From an uncultured Collinsella sp. (lineage in GTDB: Bacteria; Actinomycetota; Coriobacteriia; Coriobacteriales; Coriobacteriaceae): a stretch of DNA of 64,000 nucleotides. The notes under the pieces are model-generated. The model saw only the letters and a program-made list of their open reading frames with translations. It had not been told where the DNA came from and searched no databases. Numbering within the stretch: the stretch's first letter is position 1; the number at the start of each line of letters is the position of its first letter. A program made the translations under genes and the position numbers. Below, one piece after another: positions 57,120 to 64,000 of this stretch. Location of the stretch: contig CAUFRY010000001.1 of assembly GCA_959028445.1 (NCBI GenBank), positions 1-64,000 of the forward strand. Direction: 5' to 3'.

Positions 57120-58601
57120 TTATCGACCTCCCTTTGCGACCGTGTCATCGCGCATAAGCTCGGCCAACGCCTCGCGATCGATACGCAGCGCATCTCCGCC
57201 GACTGGGTCGAGCGAATCGGTCTGGCCGCCCAGCTGCTTGGCCTGCTTGCGCTCCGCGCGGGACAGGCCGCGCTCGCGATACTTTTGCGAATGCGCCGTG
57301 TACATGTTGATGAATAGGATGACCAGAAAACTGAACGCAATTACGACCACGACCCAAAAGAGGGCCACCGACGTGTTGCCGCCCATCCACTCAAAGTAGA
57401 TGGCGATGGGGATGGTCTGGGTAATGCCGGCGTAGTTGCCCGCAAAGAACAGGGTGCAGCCAAACTCGCCCATGGCACGCGCGAAGGCGAGCACCGTGCC
57501 GGCGGCAATCGAGGGCCAGCCAAGCGGCATCATAAGCTTGGTAAAGATGCGACGCTCGGACCAGCCAAGCGTGCGCGCCGCATCGAGCATCTGCGTGTCG
57601 AGGCTCTCGAAGGCTCCGAGCGCCGTGCGGTAGACCAGCGGAAACGACACAACGACGGCTGAAATGACCGCCGCGGGCCAGGTAAAGACGATCGAGATGC
57701 CGTGCGCGATGAGCCACCGGCCCACCCCGGTCGAGCGGCCAAACAGCATGAGGAGCAAAAAGCCGCAGACCGTGGGCGGCAGCACCATAGGAATCGTAAA
57801 GACCGAATCGAGCAGGCCCTTGATGCGACTCGAGGTACCCATAGTCTTCCACGCGGCAAACAGGCCCAGTGCAAAGGAAATCAGCAGGGTAAGGCCGCTC
57901 GTTTTGATAGACACCCAAAACGGACGGTAGTCGATACCACCAAAGAAGACTGCGGCGCGCTCCGCCAGCGACGGCGGCATCGTCGTCGACACGTCCGCAT
58001 ACCGCACGAGGGCGGCATTATCACTCCACAGGACGCCGTCACCCAAGTCAAGCTCGACATTCGCGGCGTCGGCGGCATTCACCACCGTGTAGTAATCGCC
58101 GTTGCCGCCCTTCACCTTAAACTGATAGCGGTAATCGCCCTGCACCAGCGCGTTATCCGAGGTAAAGACCCATTCGAGCTTAGAGTCCTCCAGCAACGCC
58201 CCACCCATGGAGTGCGACTTGTCGAGCCCTACGAGCATCTTCTTGAGCGCCTTTTGGTCATCTGCCTTTGAGATGTCGAACCCCGCGTCTTTGGCGGCAT
58301 GGGCGTCGACCCAGACCACGATGTTCTCGGGCGTCGTCACCGTCACGAGGGTCGTCTTCTTGTAAATGAGAAATCGATAGCCCTCGGGCTGCCCCGCAAA
58401 CGAACGGGACGTGCCCTTGGCATTGCGCTCAAACGCGTTGAGGCCAAACCCGACACCATCGATAAGCGCGGAATCTTCGGTCGCCTGGCACCCATCGGCG
58501 GTGGTGAAGAGCGCCTCGGCCCGGGCAACTCCGGGCCGCGCGATCAGCGCGCACAGGACCGCAGCCAGCACAGCCAGCAGGCGAATCGTTTTTCTTGACA
58601 C
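57120..58601 (-). CDS. modB: Molybdate ABC permease with unusual N-terminal extracytoplasmic domain
   Basis: A 493-residue protein, about twice the usual ModB length. A signal-like helix (IRLLAVLAAVLCALIARPG...ARA) is followed by roughly 200 residues predicted outside the membrane, of unknown fold (YRFLIYKKTTLVTVTTPENIVVW, WVFTSDNALVQGDYRYQFKVKGG). Then comes the ModB permease domain with about six helices and the EAA loop ESLDTQMLDAARTLGWSERRIF, and an 80-residue basic/acidic tail. The GTG at 58601 is preferred as GAGGAG lies six bases upstream; the frame extends to 58619. The extra domain may help capture or dock the binding protein, an inference. Confidence 0.85.
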   Translation of the reverse strand: MSRKTIRLLAVLAAVLCALIARPGVARAEALFTTADGCQATEDSALIDGVGFGLNAFERNAKGTSRSFAGQPEGYRFLIYKKTTLVTVTTPENIVVWVDAHAAKDAGFDISKADDQKALKKMLVGLDKSHSMGGALLEDSKLEWVFTSDNALVQGDYRYQFKVKGGNGDYYTVVNAADAANVELDLGDGVLWSDNAALVRYADVSTTMPPSLAERAAVFFGGIDYRPFWVSIKTSGLTLLISFALGLFAAWKTMGTSSRIKGLLDSVFTIPMVLPPTVCGFLLLMLFGRSTGVGRWLIAHGISIVFTWPAAVISAVVVSFPLVYRTALGAFESLDTQMLDAARTLGWSERRIFTKLMMPLGWPSIAAGTVLAFARAMGEFGCTLFFAGNYAGITQTIPIAIYFEWMGGNTSVALFWVVVVIAFSFLVILFINMYTAHSQKYRERGLSRAERKQAKQLGGQTDSLDPVGGDALRIDREALAELMRDDTVAKGGR

Positions 58602-58654
58602 GGGCGACTCCTCAAACACACGGTAACGGCGCTGTGGGTACGCCGCTTCTATCT

Positions 58655-58687
58655 AAAAAGGGCGGGCGATCGCAAGAACGCCCGCCC
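58655..58687 (-). terminator. Terminator/attenuator between modA and modB
   Basis: AGGGCGGGCG pairs with CGCCCGCCCT and is followed on the minus strand by TTTTTAG. It lies between modA and modB, so it may let modA be made in excess over the permease, as is common for binding proteins. Confidence 0.8.
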
Positions 58688-58719
58688 TCAAGGATATCGT
58701 TATCCAGTGCTCTACCGCA

Positions 58720-59595
58720 CTACTCGGAAAGCTCAAAGCCGTACTTGGCCCAAATCTTCTGTGCCTTCTTGTTGGTCAGGCAGAAGTCGATGAACGCCTT
58801 GGCCTCGTCGGCATGCTCGGAGCTCTCGGCCACGGCACCCGGGTACACAATGGGCTTGTGCGAATCCTCGGGGCACACGAAGGCCTCCTCGATGCCGTCA
58901 TAGCGGTAGATGTCAGAGCTATAGACAAAGCCGGCCACGCAGTCACCCGTGGACACGTAGGCGGCAGCGGTACCGACCTTGTCGGCCAGCGCGACCTTGT
59001 CGGCGATCTCGGGCGCGTACTCGCCGTCGTCGCCCTCGGTACCGGTGTAGAGGCCCACGGAGGCCAGGGCCTGGTTGGCATACTTGCCAGCGGGAACGGT
59101 CTTGGCGTCACCAACGGCGATCTTGCCGTCCAGATTCGCGACGTCGGCGATGGCCTCGACCTTAGTGTCGGAGCCCTCGGCGCGAATGATCACGAGGTCG
59201 TTGACGAACATGTCCTCACGCGTGTCGGTGTCGACGAGCTCAGCGGTCTCAGCGTCGTCCATGGTGCCCTTGGAAGCAGTGATGAGCACGTCGACCACAG
59301 CGCCGGCCTTCATCTGCTCGACGAGGTCGCCAGAAGCCTTAAACTGCGTGTCGGCAAAGGTGGTGCCGGTCTGGTCGGTATAGAGCTCCTGAACCTCGGG
59401 CAGGGCCTTCTCGAGCGAGTTGGCGGCAAAGACCTGCAGCTCAACAGCCTTCTTCTTAGAGGAAGACTTGGCAGAGCCGGCATCGGAACCAGCGGGCTCG
59501 GACGTCTTGTTGCCCGAGCAGCCAGCAAGGCCAAGGCCGGCGGCAGCGGCAGCAGAAAGCGAGACAAAACCGCGGCGAGAAACCATATCGAACAT
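58720..59595 (-). CDS. modA: Molybdate-binding lipoprotein of ABC transporter
   Basis: A 291-residue substrate-binding protein. An RR-containing N-terminus (SRRGFVSLSAAAAA) runs into a lipobox GLAGC, so it is probably a lipoprotein on the outer face of the membrane. The ModA-like core begins ELQVFAANSLEKALPEVQ and includes FKASGDLVEQMKAGAVVDVLITAS and KVGTAAAYVSTGDCVAGFVY. AAAGGG precedes the ATG at 59595 by six bases. First gene of modA-modB-modC. Confidence 0.9.
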   Translation of the reverse strand: MFDMVSRRGFVSLSAAAAAGLGLAGCSGNKTSEPAGSDAGSAKSSSKKKAVELQVFAANSLEKALPEVQELYTDQTGTTFADTQFKASGDLVEQMKAGAVVDVLITASKGTMDDAETAELVDTDTREDMFVNDLVIIRAEGSDTKVEAIADVANLDGKIAVGDAKTVPAGKYANQALASVGLYTGTEGDDGEYAPEIADKVALADKVGTAAAYVSTGDCVAGFVYSSDIYRYDGIEEAFVCPEDSHKPIVYPGAVAESSEHADEAKAFIDFCLTNKKAQKIWAKYGFELSE

Positions 59596-59668
59596 ATTCA
59601 ACCCTTTCGGACGATTTGCCCGGGTACCCCACCGCGGGCTTTATTCTGTTACTAGATTATACTTTCTC

Positions 59669-59699
59669 GCGAATAATGGTAGTGAGAAATTATTCTCGC
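59669..59699. promoter_or_regulatory. ATTATTC dyad upstream of modA
   Basis: GCGAATAAT at 59669-59677 faces ATTATTCTCGC at 59689-59699 in an AT-rich patch about 75 bases upstream of the modA start codon. The placement fits a molybdate-responsive operator. The sequence does not match the E. coli ModE consensus, and no modE gene is in the window. Confidence 0.45.
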
Positions 59700-59756
59700 C
59701 AGAGAATATAGTTTCGAATTACCGTGCACCTCGGCGTCACTTCGGCGGGAAACAAA

Positions 59757-59785
59757 GGCGGAGCAGCCGTTCAGGTCACTCCGCC
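59757..59785 (-). terminator. Terminator of the moeA-mogA pair
   Basis: GGCGGAG pairs with CTCCGCC and is followed on the minus strand by TTTGTTT, 13 bases beyond the mogA stop. Confidence 0.75.
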
Positions 59786-59798
59786 GCAGGTAAACCGC

Positions 59799-60278
59799 TT
59801 AGTTGGTATGTCCGCCGCCCGCTGTCATCTGAGCCGCATGCTCCAGCTGGTCTGCTATGGCCTCCCAGCTTTCGCGGGCGGCCTTCGTAGAACCGGGAAA
59901 GTTTACGACAAGTGTATGACCTCGTTGCATGCAAATAGCGCGCGAGAGCATGGCGCGGCGCGTCTTGGTCATGGAGTATGCGCGGATTGCCTCTGCAATA
60001 CCCGGCACATCACGGTCGCAGACGGCACGCGTCGCCTCGGGCGTCACATCGCGCATCGAAAGCCCCGTGCCGCCGCAGGTGAGCACGACATTGGCGTGGC
60101 ACTCATCGGCGGCTTCCACAATGGCATCACCAATCTCGCTGACGTCATCGCGCACGACCACATGTGAGGCGACCGTCCAGCCCTGCGCCTTGATAAGCTC
60201 CTCGAGTGCGGCTCCGGCCTCGTCCTGCGCAAGATCGCGTGTGTCCGAACACGTCACGATCGATATCTTCAACTCCAT
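59799..60278 (-). CDS. mogA: Molybdopterin adenylyltransferase family (MogA/MoaB)
   Basis: A 159-residue protein that adenylylates molybdopterin before metal insertion. The family motifs are TCGGTGLSMRDVTPEAT and NFPGSTKAARESW. It is close to the length of the MoaB/MogA group; the name MogA is used for its role. The ATG at 60278 follows AGGAGGAAG; the longer frame to 60371 overlaps moeA and is not supported. It lies ten bases after moeA and ends before a terminator. Confidence 0.88.
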   Translation of the reverse strand: MELKISIVTCSDTRDLAQDEAGAALEELIKAQGWTVASHVVVRDDVSEIGDAIVEAADECHANVVLTCGGTGLSMRDVTPEATRAVCDRDVPGIAEAIRAYSMTKTRRAMLSRAICMQRGHTLVVNFPGSTKAARESWEAIADQLEHAAQMTAGGGHTN

Positions 60279-60288
60279 AGTCTTCCTC

Positions 60289-61551
60289 CTACAACACCGT
60301 TCCCTCGGGCAGGTCGACGCGGACAACGTCCACGACATCGCCCGCCTTGAGCTCGCACGGTCCTTCGTCAATACGCAGCAGGCAGTTGGCCCGCTGCATC
60401 GTGCCGAGCAGCGCCGAATTCTGCGTCTTGGCCTCGGTCACCAACAGCTCACCGGTCTCGGGGTCGCGCAAAACCGTGGCGCGATCGAAGAAGCGTCGGT
60501 CCTGGCGCTTTTTCACGCCGTGCGTGAGCGTCGCCTGCTGCACGGGACGCGCGCCCTCGGCAAAGCCGTGCATCTTACGAATCGCCGGGCGGGCGAGCAT
60601 CTCAAAGCCCACGTACGCTGCGGCCGGATTGCCCGAAAGTCCCAGGTATGGTTTGCCGCCGAGCAGGCCAAACGTGATGGCCTTGCCGGGACGCATTGAG
60701 ATGCGATCGAACAGCACCTCACCCTCGCGCTGGACCAACGCCGTCACGTAGTCGTAATCGCCCGCCGAGGCGCCACCACTCGTAATGACAAAATCGCACT
60801 CCTGCACGGCACGATGCACCAGCTCGGCAATCGCCTGCTCATCGTCGGGCGCAATGCCGTAGAACACGGGCTCGGCGCCGGCATCGAGCGCCTCGGCCAT
60901 CAGCGCCGAGGAGTTGGAATCGCGAATCTGACCGCGCGCCGGTACCTTACTCGGTGCGACCAGTTCCGTGCCCAGCGAGATGATGCCCACACGTGGGGCA
61001 GCGTGCACCTTCACGCTCGCGTATCCGGCGCTTGCCAGCAGACCCGCGCCCGCCGGAGCCACAATCTCGCCGGCATGCATCACAACATCGCCGGCATGGG
61101 CCTCCTCGGCAGCAGAGCGAACGTTCTCCCCCACCTTTGCCGGCGCCGAGAACCTCACACGCGAGCCCTCGTTGCCGTCGCCATCGAGCACCTCGACGAT
61201 CTCGTATTTCACCACGGCATCGACACCTTCGGGTACCGGCGCACCCGTCATGATGCGAACCGCCTCGCCCGTGCCAACCACGCCCTCAAAGACATGACCC
61301 GCCGCCTCGTGCCCCACGACAGAAAGCGTCACGGGCGCATCAGTGGACGCTTTGGCGAGGTCGACGGCGCGCACGGCATACCCGTCCATGGCGCTGTTGG
61401 CAAACGGCGAAATGTCGATATCGGCCACAGCATCCTCGGCCAAGGGAAAACCAGCCGCCTGCCACACGGGAATCTCGACGAGATCGGTCGGAGCAACGTT
61501 CGACAGAACAATCGACTGTGCGTCCTCCAGCGGAATGAGTTTCTCTGCCAT
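60289..61551 (-). CDS. moeA: Molybdopterin molybdenumtransferase MoeA
   Basis: A 420-residue enzyme that inserts molybdate into adenylylated molybdopterin. Recognisable parts are ANSAMDGYAV near residue 50, ITSGGASAGDYDYV, SMRPGKAITFGLL and LSGNPAAAYVGFEML, and a C-terminal beta-barrel domain (ENSALLGTMQRANCLL). AGAGG before the ATG at 61551 sets the start. Transcribed with mogA directly downstream; together they supply cofactor for the molybdoenzymes in the window. Confidence 0.93.
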   Translation of the reverse strand: MAEKLIPLEDAQSIVLSNVAPTDLVEIPVWQAAGFPLAEDAVADIDISPFANSAMDGYAVRAVDLAKASTDAPVTLSVVGHEAAGHVFEGVVGTGEAVRIMTGAPVPEGVDAVVKYEIVEVLDGDGNEGSRVRFSAPAKVGENVRSAAEEAHAGDVVMHAGEIVAPAGAGLLASAGYASVKVHAAPRVGIISLGTELVAPSKVPARGQIRDSNSSALMAEALDAGAEPVFYGIAPDDEQAIAELVHRAVQECDFVITSGGASAGDYDYVTALVQREGEVLFDRISMRPGKAITFGLLGGKPYLGLSGNPAAAYVGFEMLARPAIRKMHGFAEGARPVQQATLTHGVKKRQDRRFFDRATVLRDPETGELLVTEAKTQNSALLGTMQRANCLLRIDEGPCELKAGDVVDVVRVDLPEGTVL

Positions 61552-61761
61552 ATGCACCTCTTAATGCCACGGCGCACAACAGGGGCGCCAATTCTTTATG
61601 CTTGTCTCAGTATAATCCCCCGACGCACGACCGCGACTCGGCCTGTACCCGCAAATACACCTGTCGGTTGCAGGCCGCGAAACAGAATGGAAACCAACCC
61701 ACCGGCTCGTCGCGTTTACCGCGTTTTATAATGCTTGCGTTGCAACCTAAAAGAGGAACGT

Positions 61762-63183
61762 ATGGCTCATAACGACAAACCTGAAAGCGCAAACGAGGCG
61801 CAGGATCATTCCCAGCCGCTCGACGACGGTGGCTTTTTCTCCCTGAACGACGTCATCACGGCAGGCAGGCATCAACTTACCCGCTCCGAGCATCTCTTGG
61901 CTGCCGACACGCGCCGCAACGCCCGCAACCTACTCGCGAGCGCTAAGTTGCTCGCACTCGTCGTCATCGTCTCGCTCGCCATGGGCGTTGCCGCTTGGGC
62001 GTTTTTGGCCTCGCTGAATATCGCGACCGACTATCGCGAGCACCATGCGTGGATTTACGCGCTGCTTCCCGTTGTGGGCATGGCCACCGCGTGGGTCTAC
62101 AAAAACCACGGTCTTGCCGCCAAACGCGGTAACAACCTGGTCATCGACTCCGCTCTGGGCACCCGTCTCATCCATATGCGCATGGCCGTCCTCACCTTCG
62201 TCTGCTCCACGCTCACGCACCTAACGGGCGGATCGGCCGGTCGCGAGGGAGCTGCGGTGCAGATTGGCGGCACCATCGCCAGCAACATCTCGAGCCTAGC
62301 CCACCTCAAAAAGCATGACCACCACGACCTCATGCTCGCCGGCATCTCGTCGGCCTTTGGCGCCGTATTCGGCTCGCCCCTTGCCGGGGCTTTCTTTGGC
62401 ATGGAGATGTGCTTTATCGGCAAGATCGACTACACCGCGGGCATCTACTGCCTGGTCGCCTCGTTTACCGGCTACTTTACATCACTCGCCCTGGGTACCG
62501 AGTACGAAGCGAATGTCATCGCCAGCGTTCCCGCTATGACGCCCAAAACGGTCGTCATCGTTGTTATCAGCGCAATTATCTTCGGTCTGACGGCACGCCT
62601 CTTTGCCTGGTCGGTTCGAACCGTCAAGAGCCTCTACGGTCGCTTTATCACCAATTACCTCGTTCGCGCACTCATCGGAGCACTCGTGGTTTTGGCCGCC
62701 TATGCCCTCCTCGACGCCTGGAACTACGCCGGCCTTTCCACGTGGCTTTCCGGCGCCGGATTTGCCGGCAACACCACCCTGGCGGACGCAGCCATCAAGT
62801 TGGTCGTCACAGCGCTTACCCTAGGCGCGGGCTTCCAAGGCGGCGAGGTCACGCCCCTGTTTGGCATCGGTGCGGCGCTCGGCGGCTGGATAGGTTGCCT
62901 CGTCGGAATCGATCCCAGCTTTCTGGCAGCGCTGGGCATGCTCGGCGTGTTCTGCGCCGGCCTTAACGTGCCCATCACCACCTGTATGATGGCCATCGAC
63001 CTGTTCCACGGCACGGCAGCCGGGTTCTTTGTCATCGTGGCCTTTATCAGCTACCTAACCGCCGGTCACCGCGGCGTGTACCCCGCCCAGCGCATCATCT
63101 CACCCAAGCGCCGTTCGCTTATTGTGGATGAGGGCGGTACGGTAGCGGATGCTATCGAGCGCCACAACGACCTGATAGAGTAG
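61762..63183 (+). CDS. ClC-family chloride channel or transporter
   Basis: A 473-residue membrane protein with about ten to twelve helices after a soluble N-terminus of 65 residues. ClC motifs are GSAGREGAAVQIGG (the gating Glu of G(K/R)EGP, with Ala for Pro), GSPLAGAFFGMEM and GAGFQGGEVTPLFGIGAALGG. It could be a chloride/proton exchanger or, as some ClC members, a fluoride exporter; the F-type signature is not clear, so the ion is left open. The ATG at 61762 follows AGAGGAACG. It is divergent from moeA across about 210 bases. Confidence 0.88.
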   Translation: MAHNDKPESANEAQDHSQPLDDGGFFSLNDVITAGRHQLTRSEHLLAADTRRNARNLLASAKLLALVVIVSLAMGVAAWAFLASLNIATDYREHHAWIYALLPVVGMATAWVYKNHGLAAKRGNNLVIDSALGTRLIHMRMAVLTFVCSTLTHLTGGSAGREGAAVQIGGTIASNISSLAHLKKHDHHDLMLAGISSAFGAVFGSPLAGAFFGMEMCFIGKIDYTAGIYCLVASFTGYFTSLALGTEYEANVIASVPAMTPKTVVIVVISAIIFGLTARLFAWSVRTVKSLYGRFITNYLVRALIGALVVLAAYALLDAWNYAGLSTWLSGAGFAGNTTLADAAIKLVVTALTLGAGFQGGEVTPLFGIGAALGGWIGCLVGIDPSFLAALGMLGVFCAGLNVPITTCMMAIDLFHGTAAGFFVIVAFISYLTAGHRGVYPAQRIISPKRRSLIVDEGGTVADAIERHNDLIE

Positions 63184-63269
63184 ATGTAATAATCGCCGTG
63201 CAGCCACAATCGGGGGCAATTCGACCTGAGCGCGACCGCACTGTCATGTCACACGCCGGGAGTCGCCCC

Positions 63270-64000
63270 ATGCACGCAACTGATTTTGGTCGCACGCTCA
63301 TCATCGCCAACCCAGCCGCCCAGTCGGGCGCCGCGCGCGAAGTTGCCGAGCGCCTGCAACGCTTTTTGGACATGACCGCGCGCGCATCCCAGTTTGACCT
63401 GGTGCTGACCGAGCGCATGGGACACGCCAAGGAACTGGCCGCCCAGGCAACGGACTATCGCACCGTTATCGCACTCGGCGGCGATGGCGTGATCCACGAG
63501 GTCGTCAACGGGCTTATGACGCAGGATGAGGCGGTCCGGCCCGCCCTTGCCGTCCTGCCCGTGGGCTCCGGCAACGATTTTGCCCAAACGCTCGGTATCG
63601 ATGATTTCTCCGGCAAGGATTTTGGCGCGCTGCTCACCTGCGAGCTGCAGCGTCAGGATATCGGGCGGATTCGCTCATTGAGCCCTGCGAGCGGTAGCGG
63701 CGAGGCTTCCATTGAGTACTACGACCAGACGCTTTCGGTCGGCATCGATGCCGCCATCGGCCTTGGCACCACCGAGCTGCGCAAAAAGACGGGCCTCGCC
63801 GGCGCTCCGCTCTACACCCTATCGGGACTTGAGCAGTTTGGCCTACGCTATCGCAACTACCCCATGACAGTCAGCTTTGACAGAGCGCCCGCCGAACGCG
63901 TGAGGGCGATTATCATGGCGATTCAGCTGGGTCCTACGTATGGCTCGGGCTATCGCATCTGCCCCGATGCCGACCCCTGTGACGGCACACTCGACGTCTG
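63270..64000 (+). CDS. Diacylglycerol/lipid kinase family protein (YegS-like), 3' end beyond window
   Basis: The first 243 codons of a lipid kinase. The ATP-binding block IALGGDGVIHEVVNGLM (near residue 75) and PVGSGNDFAQTLG are typical of the DAGK catalytic domain, with LIIANPAAQSGAA at the start. It would phosphorylate diacylglycerol or a related lipid. The ATG at 63270 follows GGGAG at seven bases; an in-frame ATG at 63246 is possible. No stop is reached before the window ends. Confidence 0.9.
   Translation, partial: MHATDFGRTLIIANPAAQSGAAREVAERLQRFLDMTARASQFDLVLTERMGHAKELAAQATDYRTVIALGGDGVIHEVVNGLMTQDEAVRPALAVLPVGSGNDFAQTLGIDDFSGKDFGALLTCELQRQDIGRIRSLSPASGSGEASIEYYDQTLSVGIDAAIGLGTTELRKKTGLAGAPLYTLSGLEQFGLRYRNYPMTVSFDRAPAERVRAIIMAIQLGPTYGSGYRICPDADPCDGTLDV

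Overview
The window looks like chromosome from a GC-rich, strictly anaerobic Coriobacteriia bacterium, most probably Collinsella or a close relative. This is inferred from gene content and style, not from a database search. It combines a formate hydrogenlyase, selenocysteine machinery, a molybdenum hydroxylase, 2-hydroxyacyl-CoA dehydratase-type reductases and an LAETG-anchored surface protein. Almost all genes lie on the minus strand. Only the first peptidase, a toxin-antitoxin pair, and the ClC channel and lipid kinase at the right end are on the plus strand.

Layout. 0-8 kb: an M24 peptidase, then a 1980-residue surface protein made almost wholly of Ig-like repeats. 8-16 kb: housekeeping genes folC, valS, clpX, clpP, tig and tRNA-Leu. 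16-22 kb: a two-gene molybdenum hydroxylase and glutamate dehydrogenase. 22-27 kb: a DUF3343-type protein, mobA, the selenocysteine tRNA gene selC, selB and selA. 27-44.7 kb: a cytoplasmic molybdopterin oxidoreductase, then a complete Hyf-type formate hydrogenlyase operon with formate channel, protease, HycH-like protein, hydrogenase and membrane arm, selenocysteine formate dehydrogenase and two polyferredoxins. 45-47.5 kb: a lower-GC accessory patch with a RelB/PIN toxin-antitoxin pair, an AbiEi/DUF559-like protein and tRNA-Gly/tRNA-Pro. 47.5-55.9 kb: brnQ, then a same-strand gene train running two double-cubane/2-hydroxyacyl-CoA dehydratase-like reductases, their ATP-dependent activase, selD, yedF, a DUF3343 protein and a cysteine desulfurase. 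56-61.6 kb: modABC, mogA and moeA. 61.7-64 kb: a ClC channel and a truncated diacylglycerol-kinase-like gene.

How it fits together. The region is close to a self-contained selenium-molybdenum-formate module. ModABC imports molybdate; MogA, MoeA and MobA build and mature the pterin cofactor; SelA, SelB, selC and SelD make and insert selenocysteine; FdhF uses both elements to oxidise formate; and the Hyf complex releases the electrons as H2 and probably conserves energy through three antiporter-like subunits. Two genes are read through UGA. FdhF carries Sec at residue 140 and SelD itself carries Sec at residue 17; each has a stem-loop just downstream that fits a bacterial SECIS element.

The most unusual points are the linkage of an ATP-driven double-cubane-type reductase pair to selD-yedF-DUF3343-cysteine desulfurase, and several families of long, near-perfect palindromes in intergenic regions. 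One palindrome family has five copies with covarying arms. Another has nested inner hairpins and brackets valS. No hyp maturation genes and no conventional transcription regulator were found in the window.
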